A DNA stretch of 64,000 nt, taken from contig OZ038460.1 in assembly GCA_964036195.1 (NCBI GenBank), positions 16,495,504-16,559,503 on the forward strand, given 5' to 3'. This document shows, in pieces, positions 43,250 to 53,257 of the stretch. The stretch's first letter is position 1. The number at the start of each line of letters is the position of its first letter. Under the pieces are notes generated by a model. That model did no database searches. It had not been told where the DNA came from and was given only the letters and a program-made list of their open reading frames with translations. This DNA is from Sphaerolaimus hirsutus. Taxonomy: Eukaryota > Nematoda > Chromadorea > Monhysterida > Sphaerolaimidae. The position numbers were made by a program, and so were the translations under genes.

Positions 43250-45820
43250 TCAAACGCCTGTGATACTCTCATCACTCCTGTGGTAGCAGATCGTCGGCGT
43301 CTTCGACGCCGGCATTTTCCCGGCCCTCCTCATGATGCTCGTCCATGGGTTCGACGGCATCCTCCTCAGGCTGGCTGCCTTCCCCGTGTCCGGGTGCCTG
43401 GTCTTCTGGGGCCCCCGCTGGTCTTCCCGGCCAGTTGGGGAGCTTCTCAGATTCCTCAGCGAGCCTCTCGAAGGCTTGTCGGAGCGCGTCGGTCTCGTCG
43501 ACGATCGTCTTCGACGGCTCGGTGGGCTGCCATTGCTCCGATGCTGCAAGCGGTTGGCTTGATAGCAAGGGGACATGGGAGGTTGTGAATGAGGTCGTAC
43601 ACTGTGAAGTGATTGAGTTGAATTGGTCAAATGGTACGGTGGGGGATCTAGTTCTTGATCGTGACTTTCTTCCATCTCTCCGAGCTCTATGTCGGACTGT
43701 GAAGGTGTTTGTCTGAGGAAGGTCACTGATCTTTTTAGATCGTTTAACTTTTGATTTGACCAGTTTTTGATTGATGTTATTGAATTTGTGAAAAGTTTGG
43801 GGTATAAAGGAAAATGTTTGGTGTGACAATTTCTGCTCACCTGGGAGCCCTGCGACTCCAGCAAATCTCTTGAGTCGCTTTTGCAAGGGCTCGCGGTCAG
43901 GGATCGCGTCTTCCATTGTGACTTCCGTTGTGACAGGCTCGGTGACTGTGAGTCTGGCGTTTGGTGACGAGCTCTGCGGTTGTGACTCGCAGGAGGGTGC
44001 AGGTTTTGTGACCCGGCGTGCCCCCTTCTCCATTTCGATTTCTTCAGCGCGTTCGGTACTATAACCGACCGGGGGATCCGATCTAGGCTGTACCGTGCGT
44101 CCTGAAAGCCGTTTGAATGGAGAAACTCGTTTGAGGGGTGTGACAAACTTTGAAGGTAACTGTGACGAACTTGACGATTGTGACGATTGTGTGACGGTTT
44201 GGTTTGACAAAGCGGGTTTGTTGAAGCCGCTTGTCGGCTTCTTCTGGCGGTTACGTCGCCGTCGCTTACCGATTTTTCCTTGTTGAACGGGCGGGGCTCC
44301 CATTTGTTTGGGTTTCTGTCCTTTCTGCCCTTTCTTCGGAAAAAGCCCTTGATGTCTGGCAGCATACCCCTGCCGGTTACGAGCCGCCACTGCATGTAAA
44401 CATAACCAATATACCCAATACAAGCGATTGTGATAATAATGAGTATAATGTTCACAGCTGTTTGAAGTGGCCCAGTAAGTAACGTATCTAATGCAGACGC
44501 ACCACCTGTGACACTACCGTGAATGATGTGACCCAATTCTTTTCCTACACCTTCAAAATATGCACCAACCCCTTGGCCGATGCCAGCAATATATGCTTGC
44601 ACTGCTTTAGGATCGTTGGACTTTGTTGCAATATAATCGACTGAACGTGTGACTTGTTGTTCGAGTCGTTGCAAATTTTGAAAGTGATGATGTGCAGCCA
44701 TGATACTGAATGCAATGTCAGTCATGCTTACACCTGGTGACCCGGAAACATTTAGTGTGAATGGTTTCCACGAGCCAGCCCAAATTAATTCGATTGGGAG
44801 TTTTGTGACGTGCAAATTCGTTGGTCCATTTTCGTTGGCCCATGAATTATCATTTAATTGATAATATTTGTGATCTTTCATGAGACAATGATCTATTGGT
44901 GAATGTGTGATCAGATCATTGGTGCCAGGAGCAACGAACATAATATGTGGGTGATTTGTGACTTTGACCGGCAGAAATTTATAACAAGTATTGTTATATT
45001 CGTGTTGAAAATAAATAATTTCTGCTGTGACAGGTTTACAATCCCAGAACATTAATATATCTCCATGCCATTCAGCATAGAGATTTTGACGTCCTAGCAA
45101 TGCTCGTAAGCCAAGTGTGGGATTGAATGTGACAATTGCATGAATTATATCTAGTTGGGTCTGACGGATGTGACATAATTGTTGCCAGATTGATCCAAAT
45201 TGTTTTTGTTCTAGATGTGCAATTTTGTCAACTTCGTATTGTTGACGGGCTGTGAGCAAGTGAAACACACCAACATCAAGATTTGGTGCGAGTTTGAAAT
45301 GAAGAGGAGCTTTTTCGGTTTCAGGTTTTTTCAATTTCTTAAGTTGATATCGAAGAAATTGAATGAATGCCGAGCCCTGGTCAATATATTTTGCGTCTTT
45401 TGGCACGCATTCTGCATTATTTGGAAATTGTTGTGATCTCCATGTGACAGAAAATGCAGCTTGCAATTTTTCTACTATGTAGTGATTTTGTGAATATTGC
45501 GCATCGAATTGACCAATCTCTTGGAATGCACACTGCTTGTTAAAGGCAGTAGCATTCCATAAAGAGACGCCATTGTCGCTGTCATAACAATAGCCGGCTA
45601 GTGGGTTGCAATGTGACAGATCTTGAATTTCGGAAACAATTTTCTTTCCGTCAAGACTTGCGACCACACCTTCCTCTATGTGAAAGTTCATTACTGTGTT
45701 ACTCAAATTGTGACAAAAGTAACAATAATCGATGTGAAGTGATTTGTTGGTGCTCCACAATGCATGACCGATTTTTATTAAGGGTTCGCCTTTCCAAGTT
45801 TTATTTTGGTAGGCGATCAT
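43250..45820 (-). CDS. env: Env-like membrane glycoprotein of the BEL/Pao element
   Basis: This 856-codon frame overlaps the end of Gag-Pol by 20 bases and is shifted by +1. It has a cysteine-containing ectodomain with N-glycosylation sequons (residues about 1-447), a strong membrane span (about 449-471, rich in I/L), and a very long basic Ser/Arg-rich tail containing a PPPY motif (about 727), a known late-budding signal in retroviruses. The frame lacks a signal peptide. One is present in the last part of the Gag-Pol frame, separated from this frame by a shift near a six-base T run (45846-45851 on the plus strand). I cannot assign the viral glycoprotein class by eye. It may be inactive, or made by ribosomal shifting or splicing. 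Confidence 0.8.
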   Translation of the reverse strand: MIAYQNKTWKGEPLIKIGHALWSTNKSLHIDYCYFCHNLSNTVMNFHIEEGVVASLDGKKIVSEIQDLSHCNPLAGYCYDSDNGVSLWNATAFNKQCAFQEIGQFDAQYSQNHYIVEKLQAAFSVTWRSQQFPNNAECVPKDAKYIDQGSAFIQFLRYQLKKLKKPETEKAPLHFKLAPNLDVGVFHLLTARQQYEVDKIAHLEQKQFGSIWQQLCHIRQTQLDIIHAIVTFNPTLGLRALLGRQNLYAEWHGDILMFWDCKPVTAEIIYFQHEYNNTCYKFLPVKVTNHPHIMFVAPGTNDLITHSPIDHCLMKDHKYYQLNDNSWANENGPTNLHVTKLPIELIWAGSWKPFTLNVSGSPGVSMTDIAFSIMAAHHHFQNLQRLEQQVTRSVDYIATKSNDPKAVQAYIAGIGQGVGAYFEGVGKELGHIIHGSVTGGASALDTLLTGPLQTAVNIILIIITIACIGYIGYVYMQWRLVTGRGMLPDIKGFFRRKGRKDRNPNKWEPRPFNKEKSVSDGDVTARRSRQAASTNPLCQTKPSHNRHNRQVRHSYLQSLSHPSNEFLHSNGFQDARYSLDRIPRSVIVPNALKKSKWRRGHAGSQNLHPPASHNRRARHQTPDSQSPSLSQRKSQWKTRSLTASPCKSDSRDLLESQGSQVSRNCHTKHFPLYPKLFTNSITSIKNWSNQKLNDLKRSVTFLRQTPSQSDIELGEMEESHDQELDPPPYHLTNSTQSLHSVRPHSQPPMSPCYQANRLQHRSNGSPPSRRRRSSTRPTRSDKPSRGSLRNLRSSPTGREDQRGPQKTRHPDTGKAASLRRMPSNPWTSIMRRAGKMPASKTPTICYHRSDESITGV
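43272..44423 (-). CDS. Second long open frame overlapping the Env tail
   Basis: A 383-codon frame, in phase with Gag-Pol and +2 relative to Env, spans the whole Env cytoplasmic tail. Its product would be basic and Ser/Gln-rich at first, with RRRRNRQKK, and end in an amphipathic DALRQAFERLAEES segment followed by a strongly acidic tail. Two sense frames remain open over 1.15 kb. It could be a genuine overlapping accessory gene, the true Env tail after another frame change, or chance in GC-richer sequence. No database relative is claimed. Confidence 0.45.
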   Translation of the reverse strand: MYWVYWLCLHAVAARNRQGYAARHQGLFPKKGQKGQKPKQMGAPPVQQGKIGKRRRRNRQKKPTSGFNKPALSNQTVTQSSQSSSSSQLPSKFVTPLKRVSPFKRLSGRTVQPRSDPPVGYSTERAEEIEMEKGARRVTKPAPSCESQPQSSSPNARLTVTEPVTTEVTMEDAIPDREPLQKRLKRFAGVAGLPGEQKLSHQTFSFIPQTFHKFNNINQKLVKSKVKRSKKISDLPQTNTFTVRHRARRDGRKSRSRTRSPTVPFDQFNSITSQCTTSFTTSHVPLLSSQPLAASEQWQPTEPSKTIVDETDALRQAFERLAEESEKLPNWPGRPAGAPEDQAPGHGEGSQPEEDAVEPMDEHHEEGRENAGVEDADDLLPQE

Positions 45821-48800
45821 GCAATCGTAAGTTGTGACTCTGTTGTTTTTTAATGATTTCTGGTGGTAGCATAGCTTTTCCGCCCACCAGACTCATATAC
45901 GTGACTATAGTATGCTCTTGTTGAAAGCATCTATAAATTGGTGTCGTTTGCGGCTGAACACGCAACGTCCATATGGATACCACAATATCCTCTATGGCTG
46001 TAACTTGAGGAAAGTGACATGTTACTTTTTCCGGAAGTTGAATTGCGTGACCGGTGCGTGTTTTATGGCACAGATTGAAAGTTTTGTGATATTGATCTGT
46101 CCATGTGAGCGCGTTGGCTAATTTTGATTGTATTAGCAACGTGAGTGCCATTAAATGCGACACGTTTCCCCAGAACGAATATGTGCCAGTGTAGCGACAT
46201 GTTCGACGTGGGTTTGCGCGTCTTGCATCTTGCTGTGAAGATTGTGATTGTTGATGTGATTGATCTGTTTGTGAATCATCACCCTTATCAGGTGAAGGTT
46301 GTGAATTATCATCATCTTTTACCTCAGTGTCGATTTGATATTCAACACCGTCCTCTGTGTCGATTTCAAGAGGCACTAGGTTAGATGGAGATCTACGTGT
46401 GCGACGACCGTTGCTTGACAATACTGTGACTGCACGTATTTTGCCATCGCTTGACACGTGTATTTCGTGAACGCGGCCCATTTGCCACATGCCGCGTGGT
46501 TGTTCATCATCTGTGATTAACACCACTTGGCCACGTTTGGGAGCTTCGTTGATTGTGCCTTTTTTCAAGCGTTGGTTTTTAGCTCGATCTTTGAGTAGGT
46601 CAATGTATTGACGTGACCACTCATACCAAAGCACTTCACGATTGTGACGAATTTGGTCCCAAAGTAATGTGATGTCATCTCTGTCCTTTTCAGGCACAGA
46701 ATTGAGTGCAATTTCGTCGATGCAGTTGACGTCATTGACACGTGGGGGTGTGAGTGTGTAGGTTTTTTCGATTTGTGAGGGTGTGAGGTTGAAAGATCCA
46801 TCCGTCATTCTTTCCCATTCCTCTTTTGGAATTTTTCGCATGGGTTCAATCGTGGTGGAATCGAGTTCCAACTCACGTTTTTCATCCATGTAACATGGTG
46901 GTGGGGTGCCCCAAAGAAAATGTATTGGGCGCAGTATCGCTGCACCAATGTCTGTGTTTGATAAGTATGACAATGGTCGCATATTGACGGAGAATTCGAC
47001 GTCAAGCATGACTGTGAGAAATTCATGCCATGTGAGACAACGTCGTCCGCATGCTTTTTTGAGCAAGCGTTTAACTAAACCTACCATGCGTTCGTACACG
47101 CCGCCTTGCCAAGGACTGTTGGCTGTGATAAAATGCCATTTTACGTCCGGTAGCATTTTGACGCAATTTTTGAATGCTGGGGCATTGTCGGACCAAATTG
47201 TGTCCGGCATGCCTCGACGTGAAATAAAACGATTTAGAGCCATAATTGTGTCAGCTGCCGAGACACTATTGGTTGACTCTAAATGAATGGCGCGTGTACT
47301 GAAGCATGTTAGCAACAAAATGTGTTGACTGTGACGGGTTCCGTTTTGTGAATAAACTAACGGTCCCATATAATCAATGCCAATATGTTGAAATGGCTTG
47401 ATTTGTGATTGAGTTCGAGTGACAGGTAATGTGTGAAAATCAGGTAATGTGAATGGACCTCCTTCCGCTTTGCGGCATGTGACACATTTACGCAAAAATT
47501 TTGCAACTACCTGCTTGGCACTTGACAACCAGCAGTGTTCGCGTAAATCTGCTAAAGTGTGAAGCATGCCGCTGTGACCAGCAAGCTCATGAAAATGAGT
47601 AACTACTAGCGTTGTTAACCACCCGGTCTTTGGCAGGTAGTAAAACAACGAAGGGTTTCGGTGTTCTTTGTGAGACACACGCGTGACACAATATAATAAA
47701 TTGTTCCACGCGTCCCATTTGAGCATGTGGTGTTTGCCAAGTTGCGCTTGTGAAATGCAACTAGCACATTCCTCTGCCTGTGAAATGCGCAATACATGTC
47801 TAAATGCTTCGTTTAAATCAGCTTGTGTGATGGGTTTTGATAAATATTCGCTTTCGCGCTTTGCAGCTTTATGCATGGAGCGATTTAGCCAATATGTTTT
47901 GACACGAAGCAGGTATACGACAGTACGCAACAATTTTGACAGTGTTGAAAATCGTCGAATGTCGATTTCGAATGGATTTGAAGGGATGTGACGTTGTCGA
48001 CTTTCGACAAACGGATTTTGAGGAGTGACATTTTGTGACAAATTGGGGTCCAAATTGACAGGTACTTGCTGTGCAAGAGCATTAGCTGGTTGTGAATCAG
48101 GCTGTGAAACAGGCTGTGAAGTTACTGCTCCCGCATATAAAGGTCGACTGATGTGAGTGTCGCCTTTCGCAAGTTCTTCAGTGACAGGTTGCGCTTGATA
48201 TTGCGAAATGTCAAGCATGGTTGATGTGAGAGGTTCAGCTAGGAATGTAGGTCCGGTGAACCACATTGTTTCGATCATTAGTTGATCAAAAGTACAACCC
48301 CGTGACGCAATGTCAGCTGGGTTGTCTTTTGTAGCAACCTTGCAAATTTGAATGCAATGTTTCGACATTAGTGAATGGATTTTTGTGACCCGATTGTTGA
48401 CAAAAGTAGCCAGCGGCTTTGCCGTATATAGCCAGCCGATGACAACTGTACTATCGGTCCAGAGGAAATTACTGTGAATTTTCCATCCACCCAGCTCAAC
48501 GAGTTCATGATGTAAATAATCGATGAGCTGTGCACCAATTGTGACACCTAGCAATTCCAAGCGTGTGATTGTGAGGGGTTGACCTTGTTTTGACGGAAGT
48601 GGGGCTAGTTTTGTGCGAGCTGTGAGAAAACCACTAAAATATCGGTCATCTTCATAGCTATATTCGTCGGGTGAAATCGCTTTTTGACGCAAATAAGCGC
48701 AAACGGCGTATCCATCTTTTGAGGCATCACAAAACACATGTAATTCTAATGGTCGTGTGACGGCTTTGACATCGATGCCAAAAGAATGAAATGAGCGCGG

Positions 48801-51800
48801 GAATTTGATTAGACTTATGGACGAGAGATGTCGTTTTAAATCGTCCAGTAAGTCATCCGCCTCTGGGTCTTCGATGAGTTCGTCCCAGGTTGTGATATTG
48901 CACCTTTGAATTATTTGTGACACGCGAAATTTCAACCGAAATAACGCGGGTGCTGTGACGCCGATAGGATCGTATGTTGAAGCCAGCAATTTGTTTAAAT
49001 TGCGGCGTGTGGCTGTGACAATGAGTGTGAAATCTTTTTTGGGAGCTGGCACTGCAATGGTGTCCTCAATGTGATCGTAAACGAGACCCATTACTTTGAT
49101 ATATTGTGACTTTTTCGGGTTGAGGTCATCGGGTTTGATTTTCTCCGAAACCATAGGCGAATTTGTCATCCATTCGCGCATGTTGAAATTTGCTCTGGCA
49201 AAGACAGCTTTAATTAAGCGATAGAGCTGTATTGCATATTTGTCATCATCTACGCTGATAACTAAATTATCAACGTAAATGCTGTTGAGCAACAGCTCCA
49301 GTTTCATTCGCTCATTGGTCTCAGCGGGATGCATGTGAGCTAATTCCTCTTTAAGGTGATATTTGATGACAGTTGACAAAATGGATGGACTGCATGTGAG
49401 ACCAAACAGCACCCTTGTGAATTGCATCATCTGAATATTGTCTTCATGAGATGGAAGGGTGTCATCACGCAGCCAGTAAAATTTTGTGAAAGCGCGTGAT
49501 TTTGGGTGAAGAGCAATTTGTAAAAATGCTTTCTCAATATCTGCTAACAACACCACTTTTCCGGCTCTGAAGCGAAGCATTAATCCGAGCGCCAGTGGTG
49601 TGAGAACTGGGCCTCGAAATAAGCAATTATTGAGACTTGGCTTGCCTGCAGAACCATCATACACTATTCGACATGTTGTCGATCTGCCAGGTGTGATGAC
49701 AGGTTGGTGAGGTAAGATGTGTTCTTGCAAACCATCTTGTGAACCATAGACGGGTTCAATGACCCCCTTGTGAAGTTGATCTGAGATGACTTTCGCGTAT
49801 GTGGCGAATAAATCGGGATCTTTTCGAAACCATTTCAACAGTGACAGAAAGCGACGAAATGCTTCTGCATTGTTGGTTGGCAATTCTTGAATGGTTGATT
49901 TGAATGGCCAATCCACGCTATAGCGACCAGTTTCTGGATCGAGAGTAATTGATTCCAGAATTAACTGTTCAGCTATGTCGTCATCATGTGATAAGGGATC
50001 ATCTGTGATACCTATTGACTCGAGACTGTGAAATTGAAATAATGTCTCTTGGCCAACAGCAACAGCTGATGAAGCATGTGAACTGCATGAAACCATGAAT
50101 TGATGTGGGGAAATGTCGGGTGTTGTGACAAATGATTGTGAGGACGCATTTCCGCCTAGCATCAACCCAAGTATTGATTCGACTATGATCAATCCAGATG
50201 GGAGTTCGATTTCTGTTGGTCGAATGTCGAACTTCCAATAATAGTCTTGACCAATGACTACATCTGGTTGACATAGTTTGTGACAAAACTCATCAGTCAT
50301 TTCTGTCAATTCAAGCGGTTCCGCGAATTGTTCTTGTGCGTGTTCACCGTACACAATATAAATGACTGTTTTGTCATCTTGTGACAAAGGAGGTGGGCAT
50401 GCATATGTTGCCAAATTATCCACTGCACGTAAAGTGAGCGGAATTTGTAACATATTGCCTTTATTGTCGACGTGTTTGTAAATAGGCATGACAGCCTCGA
50501 CCAAAAACGTATTGACTGTGACAGGCGTTTTTGTCGCAAACACGTTCATTTGAAGAACAACATCTCCTTTGTTTTCAAAGTTATACTCATTTGCCACGGA
50601 TGCTTTAATGTATGAATATTCGCATCCAGTGTCAAAGAATATTAACAAAGGGTCTGTGACTCGATTTAATTCAGCGTCTTTATTAATTAATGAAGCCTGG
50701 GCCACTTGCAAACGAACAATAGGTGCAAAATCGAACTCACATTCTTGTTCGGCCTGCTGCCTGGTAGCGGTGTTGGGGTTACCGTAACCCGCCTGCGCGC
50801 TCAGCACCTCCACCGTGGGCCTGTGACTAGGTTGAAGTGGCACCGACGATGACATTTGGTTTGGGTTGAGGTGTGGGTACACCTCGTACCGTTTCTGCTG
50901 GAAGCCGCGGATCTTGGCTTCGACAGTCTCCATATCTGTGCCTTCCTGGATGAGGTTGGCACGGAGCGTCGTCCACAGCTCGTTTTCGCTGTGATATTTG
51001 CGAGCTTCCTCTTGAGCTTTCGCCTGTTGTGCGTTAGCGGGCCTCGGCCATTCGCCCATGTCGAGCGGGCCGTCCATGTCCAACTGGTACAGCGTATTCT
51101 GTCTCCACCGAAAATCGTTCTCTTCCGGGGGGATGACACACACGCTCATCGGTTCCGTGTGTGAAGGCGGATACGATGGCGGTGCATGTGACGACGCCGC
51201 GCCCGTTGTGATTACCTGAGCGTTGACAAAATTAGCGCTCGTTGCTTTGACAAAGGCTTTATTTTGTGAATTGTTTACCTGACGCCTGGCGGGTGCCTGT
51301 CTGGTAGGACAGAACGCCCCGTGATGCTGACCAATCTGTCGACAATAGTAGCAACTCAATCGTTGAGTGCACTGTGCCGCTTGATGGCCTCTGCGCGTGC
51401 AGCGCGTGCACACATCGCCCAAAGCTTGCAACCGCTCAGTGCGCTCTCTCGGTGTGACGTATTGAGGGCAGTCGGTTGTGTAGTGCTCTTTGATGCCGCA
51501 GAACAAGCATTCGAATTTCGGTTTGCGAAAGTCAGCAGCAGGTTGTGAGGACTGCTTTTGACTAATCGCTCCGATCACCGGAGTTCTGGGAGGTTGAGTG
51601 GAATTTTTATTTTTTCCTTGTGATTTACCAGCGTTAGCATTGGTACCAGCAAAAGCAACCGTATTGTGAATAGGTTTTTGTTTTGAAAAGGTATTTTGTG
51701 ATTTATTTCCTTTTTTCTTTTGCTGTTGCCAACCTCCTCCATTTTGTGGCTTTTTTAACGATGAATTTTGTGATTTCTGAACAACAGTTGAAGATTGTAA

Positions 51801-52979
51801 ACTTTGTTGTTCAGTTTTCATCGCATCTAACCGAGCACGAGCGATGGTGGTTAATGCATCAACAAACCTGACGACTGTGAGTTCGGTGTCGCCGGTTACA
51901 GCGGTGCGCATCGAATTCCGGTGTTCTTCTGTGACGGCAAGAACAATATTATCGGGAAGATAACCACGAATTATTCTTAACACTGCACCAGAATCGACAC
52001 TTTCACCCCTTTCTTTAAGTTGATTGAGAGTTGACAAAAGGGTTCGTGTGAAATTTGTGAGAGAGTCTCCTCTTGACGAAGGCTTTTCGAGTGAATACAA
52101 TTTATCCCTAAGAGCTGCTTGTACCCGATGCGTTTCACCAAAGTTTGATTGTAACATGGTGACTGCTGTGATGTAATCTCGACCATCACCTTTTAATCCG
52201 GCCAGCAGTTCTGCTGCTGGACCGGTAAGGCTGAGCTTAAGGTATGTATATTTCATACCAGTTGACAAATTAGCTCGGTCGTGAATTTGAGCTCGAAAAA
52301 TCTCCCACCAAGCTGCCCATTCTAACGGATCACCGTTATATTTAGCAAGCTCGATTTTAGGTAACTTTAATAAAGTTTCCGGTTGTGAAGGTTGAGAACT
52401 ACTTCCCATATTGACATTGTTGTAAGGGGGTTGTGAAGGGGGTTGAGTAGTTAAATCAACAGTGGACTGACCTTTCAGGGAAAGTATCAACCTTTCCGCG
52501 GATTTGATGTGCGCTTGGGCGGACGCCATTTTCGATTCCAGCTCATCCATGAGCATCGTCGCGTTGTTCGAGCCCGAATAGAGCGCGCGCTCCAATTTTG
52601 CGTTGGCGCTCTTCGCTTCTTCGGCTGCACCGTCTTGGTCTCTGTCCAAGCTTGTGATGTAATCTTGGACAATAGATGTGAATTTGTCCATAGCTGTGGA
52701 CAGGTCCGAGCGTTTCAGCTCGGCTTGGTAGACGTATGCCTGAAGCGCTTCTAACACTTCCTCCGCCGCTTGTAAGTTTACAGCGGTGGGTTGTGACTCG
52801 TCTTTGACGATTTTAGGAATCGGTTTAGTTGTGAATCGCAACACGCCGGTGCGTACTCCAGTCAACGCCCGGCTATGCTGAGTCAACAGATGAGTTGTGT
52901 CGGTCTCATCTACGTTGCTCGGAGGCATAGCTGAGGCTGCGGTTGCACCTCGCAAAGCGCGTAGGCGTTCGTCGGCCAT
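45801..52979 (-). CDS. gag-pol: Gag-Pol polyprotein of the BEL/Pao element
   Basis: One frame of 2392 codons begins 278 bases after the 5' LTR. In order, with approximate residues: coiled N-terminus (60-170); DUF1759-type Gag region from LPKIELAKYNGDPLEW (about 205-360); three CCHC zinc knuckles (about 488-560, the last with a wider C-to-H spacing); aspartic protease with FFDTGCEYSY (about 783); reverse transcriptase with LLADIEKAF (1145) and YVDN (1235); RNase H with FCDASKDG (1414), WTDSTVV (1510) and NPADIASRG (1556); integrase with an HHCC zinc finger (1795-1836) and D, D, E residues in GIDYMG, WSDNAPAF and GVYERM (1869-1963); then the C-terminal DUF5641-like region. The catalytic aspartates appear intact. 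The last ~116 residues (from Met at 46151) look like the start of an envelope protein, with a hydrophobic leader and spaced cysteines, rather than Pol. Confidence 0.95.
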   Translation of the reverse strand: MADERLRALRGATAASAMPPSNVDETDTTHLLTQHSRALTGVRTGVLRFTTKPIPKIVKDESQPTAVNLQAAEEVLEALQAYVYQAELKRSDLSTAMDKFTSIVQDYITSLDRDQDGAAEEAKSANAKLERALYSGSNNATMLMDELESKMASAQAHIKSAERLILSLKGQSTVDLTTQPPSQPPYNNVNMGSSSQPSQPETLLKLPKIELAKYNGDPLEWAAWWEIFRAQIHDRANLSTGMKYTYLKLSLTGPAAELLAGLKGDGRDYITAVTMLQSNFGETHRVQAALRDKLYSLEKPSSRGDSLTNFTRTLLSTLNQLKERGESVDSGAVLRIIRGYLPDNIVLAVTEEHRNSMRTAVTGDTELTVVRFVDALTTIARARLDAMKTEQQSLQSSTVVQKSQNSSLKKPQNGGGWQQQKKKGNKSQNTFSKQKPIHNTVAFAGTNANAGKSQGKNKNSTQPPRTPVIGAISQKQSSQPAADFRKPKFECLFCGIKEHYTTDCPQYVTPRERTERLQALGDVCTRCTRRGHQAAQCTQRLSCYYCRQIGQHHGAFCPTRQAPARRQVNNSQNKAFVKATSANFVNAQVITTGAASSHAPPSYPPSHTEPMSVCVIPPEENDFRWRQNTLYQLDMDGPLDMGEWPRPANAQQAKAQEEARKYHSENELWTTLRANLIQEGTDMETVEAKIRGFQQKRYEVYPHLNPNQMSSSVPLQPSHRPTVEVLSAQAGYGNPNTATRQQAEQECEFDFAPIVRLQVAQASLINKDAELNRVTDPLLIFFDTGCEYSYIKASVANEYNFENKGDVVLQMNVFATKTPVTVNTFLVEAVMPIYKHVDNKGNMLQIPLTLRAVDNLATYACPPPLSQDDKTVIYIVYGEHAQEQFAEPLELTEMTDEFCHKLCQPDVVIGQDYYWKFDIRPTEIELPSGLIIVESILGLMLGGNASSQSFVTTPDISPHQFMVSCSSHASSAVAVGQETLFQFHSLESIGITDDPLSHDDDIAEQLILESITLDPETGRYSVDWPFKSTIQELPTNNAEAFRRFLSLLKWFRKDPDLFATYAKVISDQLHKGVIEPVYGSQDGLQEHILPHQPVITPGRSTTCRIVYDGSAGKPSLNNCLFRGPVLTPLALGLMLRFRAGKVVLLADIEKAFLQIALHPKSRAFTKFYWLRDDTLPSHEDNIQMMQFTRVLFGLTCSPSILSTVIKYHLKEELAHMHPAETNERMKLELLLNSIYVDNLVISVDDDKYAIQLYRLIKAVFARANFNMREWMTNSPMVSEKIKPDDLNPKKSQYIKVMGLVYDHIEDTIAVPAPKKDFTLIVTATRRNLNKLLASTYDPIGVTAPALFRLKFRVSQIIQRCNITTWDELIEDPEADDLLDDLKRHLSSISLIKFPRSFHSFGIDVKAVTRPLELHVFCDASKDGYAVCAYLRQKAISPDEYSYEDDRYFSGFLTARTKLAPLPSKQGQPLTITRLELLGVTIGAQLIDYLHHELVELGGWKIHSNFLWTDSTVVIGWLYTAKPLATFVNNRVTKIHSLMSKHCIQICKVATKDNPADIASRGCTFDQLMIETMWFTGPTFLAEPLTSTMLDISQYQAQPVTEELAKGDTHISRPLYAGAVTSQPVSQPDSQPANALAQQVPVNLDPNLSQNVTPQNPFVESRQRHIPSNPFEIDIRRFSTLSKLLRTVVYLLRVKTYWLNRSMHKAAKRESEYLSKPITQADLNEAFRHVLRISQAEECASCISQAQLGKHHMLKWDAWNNLLYCVTRVSHKEHRNPSLFYYLPKTGWLTTLVVTHFHELAGHSGMLHTLADLREHCWLSSAKQVVAKFLRKCVTCRKAEGGPFTLPDFHTLPVTRTQSQIKPFQHIGIDYMGPLVYSQNGTRHSQHILLLTCFSTRAIHLESTNSVSAADTIMALNRFISRRGMPDTIWSDNAPAFKNCVKMLPDVKWHFITANSPWQGGVYERMVGLVKRLLKKACGRRCLTWHEFLTVMLDVEFSVNMRPLSYLSNTDIGAAILRPIHFLWGTPPPCYMDEKRELELDSTTIEPMRKIPKEEWERMTDGSFNLTPSQIEKTYTLTPPRVNDVNCIDEIALNSVPEKDRDDITLLWDQIRHNREVLWYEWSRQYIDLLKDRAKNQRLKKGTINEAPKRGQVVLITDDEQPRGMWQMGRVHEIHVSSDGKIRAVTVLSSNGRRTRRSPSNLVPLEIDTEDGVEYQIDTEVKDDDNSQPSPDKGDDSQTDQSHQQSQSSQQDARRANPRRTCRYTGTYSFWGNVSHLMALTLLIQSKLANALTWTDQYHKTFNLCHKTRTGHAIQLPEKVTCHFPQVTAIEDIVVSIWTLRVQPQTTPIYRCFQQEHTIVTYMSLVGGKAMLPPEIIKKQQSHNLRLHDRLPK

Positions 52980-53240
52980 AGCAAAGTTCGATCAATTTAT
53001 TGCTTATTAGCAAAGTGGTAGCTAGCTGTGAACGAAATAAAATAATGTAAATAAATATTTCGTTTCTTGTGAATTGTACTTGTAAAATCGTAAGTAAATA
53101 TGCACGCGCTACTAACGATTTTGCGTCCAAAACCGTATTACCGTAACCTCGTGCGTGTGACTCAGGCTGTGAAAAACAATTTCCAATGAAGTTTCGCGCG
53201 AGACGACTTAATTAGAGTGACCAATTAGTTTAATTAGTCA

Positions 53241-53257
53241 CCCTGCTCGCTGCGCCA
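53241..53257 (-). promoter_or_regulatory. tRNA primer-binding site (serine-type tRNA likely)
   Basis: Directly after the 5' LTR the sense strand reads TGGCGCAGCGAGCAGGG. This is complementary to a tRNA 3' end ...CCTGCTCGCTGCGCCA with G as discriminator base and CCTGC as the T-stem strand. A G discriminator is characteristic of eukaryotic tRNA-Ser; the exact tRNA is inferred. Confidence 0.8.

Noticed and set aside
43280..43716. Plus-strand frames of 76-123 codons opposite the Env tail
   Set aside because: The region is GC-richer, so stops are rare; no start context, motif or similarity supports them, and two sense frames already cover the region.
49270..49280. YVDN in place of YVDD as a disabling mutation of reverse transcriptase
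   Set aside because: YVDN is known from nematode BEL/Pao elements and retains the essential first aspartate, so it is not evidence of inactivation.
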